This document shows, piece by piece, positions 59,080 through 60,032 of a stretch of 60,032 nt of DNA; the stretch's first letter is position 1; every line of letters starts with the position of its first letter. The notes below the pieces were generated by a model, which saw only the letters and a program-made list of their open reading frames with translations, did no database searches and had not been told where the DNA came from. The translations under genes and the position numbers were made by a program. Origin of the DNA: JAAXGI01 sp963579625 (GTDB taxonomy: Bacteria > Gemmatimonadota > Gemmatimonadetes > Longimicrobiales > Gaopeijiaceae); the NCBI GenBank assembly GCA_963579625.1, contig CAUZHN010000005.1, positions 1-60,032 on the forward strand, read 5' to 3'.

Positions 59080-59328
59080 ATGAAAGTGGAGGTTTATTTC
59101 TACGGGAATCTTATCCATCTAGCGGGTGGCCGAGTAAGAACTGTTCGGGTCGAAGAGAGTGCTCCCAGGGTATCCGACCTCCGGGCCGCCATTGCCCGCG
59201 AGATCCCCGAGATCGCACCTCACCTTCGACAAGCGGCGGTTGGGATGGGAACCGAGCTCCTTTCAGACGATGCCCTGCTTCGGCCTGACGCCGAGATCTC
59301 TCTTCTTCCACCTGTGAGCGGAGGCTGA
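59080..59328 (+). CDS. moaD: Molybdopterin synthase small subunit (MoaD, sulfur carrier)
   Basis: An 82-residue ubiquitin-fold sulfur carrier. MKVEVYFYGNLIHLAGGRVR at the start, DLRAAIAREIPEIAPHL in the middle and the C-terminal PPVSGG ending in Gly-Gly, which is adenylated and thiocarboxylated. It supplies sulfur to cPMP with MoaE encoded 3 bases downstream. ATG at 59080 is chosen; the frame runs upstream but without family similarity. Divergent from moaA. Confidence 0.92.
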   Translation: MKVEVYFYGNLIHLAGGRVRTVRVEESAPRVSDLRAAIAREIPEIAPHLRQAAVGMGTELLSDDALLRPDAEISLLPPVSGG

Positions 59329-59331
59329 TCT

Positions 59332-59763
59332 GTGGGAAATCGAATCCAGGAGGGGCCTCTTTCCCTAGAGACGCTTGTCCAGGAGACCGAAGGGGTCGAC
59401 GACGGGGCCCTCGTAGTCTTTAGTGGGAACGTGCGAGCGGTAGACGGGGGCGTTGAAGTCGCCGCGCTTGACTATGACGTCCATCGTCCGATGGCCGAAC
59501 AGGTGATCCGGCGTATCGAAGACGAAATCGTCAAGCTAGATGGGGTTCTCTCTTGCCGAATCGTTCATCGGATCGGGTACGTGCCGGCGGGGGAGTCGAG
59601 TGTGTATATCGTCGTGAGAGGACGGCACCGTCCGGAGGCCTTCGAAGCAGCTCGCGAAGGGATTGAGCGAGTCAAGAGGGAGGTCCCAATCTGGAAGGAG
59701 GATGTTCACCCCGACGGGAGTCGGCGGCCCCGGTCCAGCGGTTCGGGGACACCCCTGGTGTGA
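59332..59763 (+). CDS. moaE: Molybdopterin synthase catalytic subunit (MoaE)
   Basis: 143 residues. It transfers sulfur from MoaD to cPMP to form molybdopterin. VDDGALVVFSGNVRAVDGGV, LDYDVHRPMAEQVIRRIEDE, RIGYVPAGESSVYIVV and the catalytic-Lys motif KREVPIWKEDVHPDG are present. GTG start at 59332, 3 bases after moaD. The C-terminal ~15 residues are a polar tail. Confidence 0.93.
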   Translation: MGNRIQEGPLSLETLVQETEGVDDGALVVFSGNVRAVDGGVEVAALDYDVHRPMAEQVIRRIEDEIVKLDGVLSCRIVHRIGYVPAGESSVYIVVRGRHRPEAFEAAREGIERVKREVPIWKEDVHPDGSRRPRSSGSGTPLV

Positions 59764-59841
59764 GGCAGCTTCAGATTTCGAGTATTGTCCTTATTTTAAC
59801 GGCTTTTGGGAGGTTGATACTCGGAAAATACCATTCATAAT

Positions 59842-59871
59842 TTGACTACTGTGTAGTTTCCCTAGTATGCT
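59842..59871 (+). promoter_or_regulatory. Candidate promoter of the Tat-exported gene at the window end
   Basis: TTGACT (59842-59847), an 18-base spacer and TATGCT (59866-59871) lie in an AT-rich stretch about 90 bases before the ATG at 59961. The spacing and hexamers fit a sigma-70 promoter. No operator or terminator is clear between moaE and here. Confidence 0.4.
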
Positions 59872-59960
59872 TCCTCAACCCGGATTACTACTCTTCGATA
59901 CGGGAGCAGTCCGGTGACGAAAATCGGCGCCCTAACGCCACATGGGAGGAGGACCACTCG

Positions 59961-60032
59961 ATGGAGATCCAGGACATCGTAATCGGGGAGCGAACGGTAT
60001 CGCGTCGATCGTTCATCAAGGGAGTGATCGCT
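59961..60032 (+). CDS. Start of a Tat-exported protein (cut by window end; possibly a molybdoenzyme subunit)
   Basis: Only 24 codons are visible. ATG at 59961 follows the strong ribosome site GGGAGGAGG. The peptide has the twin-arginine motif SRRSFIKG (S-R-R-x-F-I-K) in TVSRRSFIKGVIA, at the start of a hydrophobic stretch, so the product is folded in the cytoplasm before export. Tat signals are typical of enzymes that carry molybdenum or iron-sulfur cofactors. With the moa, xdhC and mocA genes just upstream, a xanthine-dehydrogenase or CO-dehydrogenase-like subunit is plausible. The enzyme type is not shown by the visible residues. Confidence 0.6.
   Translation, partial: MEIQDIVIGERTVSRRSFIKGVIA

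Noticed and set aside
1..60032. CRISPR arrays, insertion sequences or phage genes
   Set aside because: I saw no regularly spaced repeats, transposase motifs or phage structural genes when reading through the window.

Overview
The window looks like a chromosome segment of a free-living Gram-negative (diderm) bacterium. It carries lipoproteins with lipoboxes, a TolC/membrane-fusion/RND tripartite pump, a DUF5916-type outer-membrane protein and a twin-arginine signal. The gene style (DUF5916 protein, many TTG/GTG starts, stop-start overlaps, pyrR-pyrB-pyrC, scpA-scpB-rluB) fits Gemmatimonadota or a neighbouring phylum. This placement is an inference, because no rRNA or other decisive marker is present. 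No phage, insertion sequence or CRISPR array is visible.

Region 1 (1-14.1 kb) is an accessory cluster of higher GC than the rest. A minus-strand set (RibA-like GTP cyclohydrolase II, a glycosidase/GT2 fusion, an ABC exporter cut by the window edge) diverges from a plus-strand set (LtaS-like membrane phosphotransferase/sulfatase homologue, cytochrome b561, FkbM methyltransferase, creatininase/ArfB-like amidohydrolase, RibD-type reductase). A second minus-strand set follows (PTPS/QueD-like protein, MDR dehydrogenase arranged with a GT4 glycosyltransferase and a SAM methyltransferase), then a plus-strand CDP-alcohol phosphatidyltransferase. The first three riboflavin/pteridine-type steps sit beside methyl, sugar, lipid-headgroup and export functions. 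I read this as a candidate undescribed pathway for a GTP-derived, glycosylated and perhaps lipid-linked pyrimidine or pteridine.

Region 2 (14.3-28.6 kb) is mostly housekeeping: ispG, gltX, a LexA-like repressor that has lost its self-cleavage residues, tadA, an NhaC-type antiporter with an extra exported domain, the pyrR-pyrB-pyrC operon, rpsT, a site-2 protease, scpA-scpB-rluB, a decayed pcm pseudogene and a CAT-anticodon tRNA.

Region 3 (29-41 kb) holds the threonine operon thrA-thrB-thrC, preceded by a promoter, a structured leader and an intrinsic terminator that looks like an attenuator. It continues with a rhomboid protease, a release-factor-like rescue protein, an AI-2E-type permease, a YheT-like hydrolase and a HEAT-repeat/cyclophilin lipoprotein.

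Region 4 (40.5-53.2 kb) is a TetR-controlled efflux operon (TetR, TolC, adaptor, RND pump) running into a DUF5916 outer-membrane protein. Then come a matrixin protease with a coiled-coil insert, a glycosyltransferase and a second FkbM methyltransferase.

Region 5 (53.3-60 kb) contains a glutaminyl cyclase, a lipoprotein paralogous to one in region 2, and a molybdenum-cofactor/molybdoenzyme-maturation block (moaA, two XdhC-type genes, a molybdopterin-binding protein, a MocA-type nucleotidyltransferase, moaD, moaE). The window ends at the start of a Tat-exported protein that may be the client enzyme.
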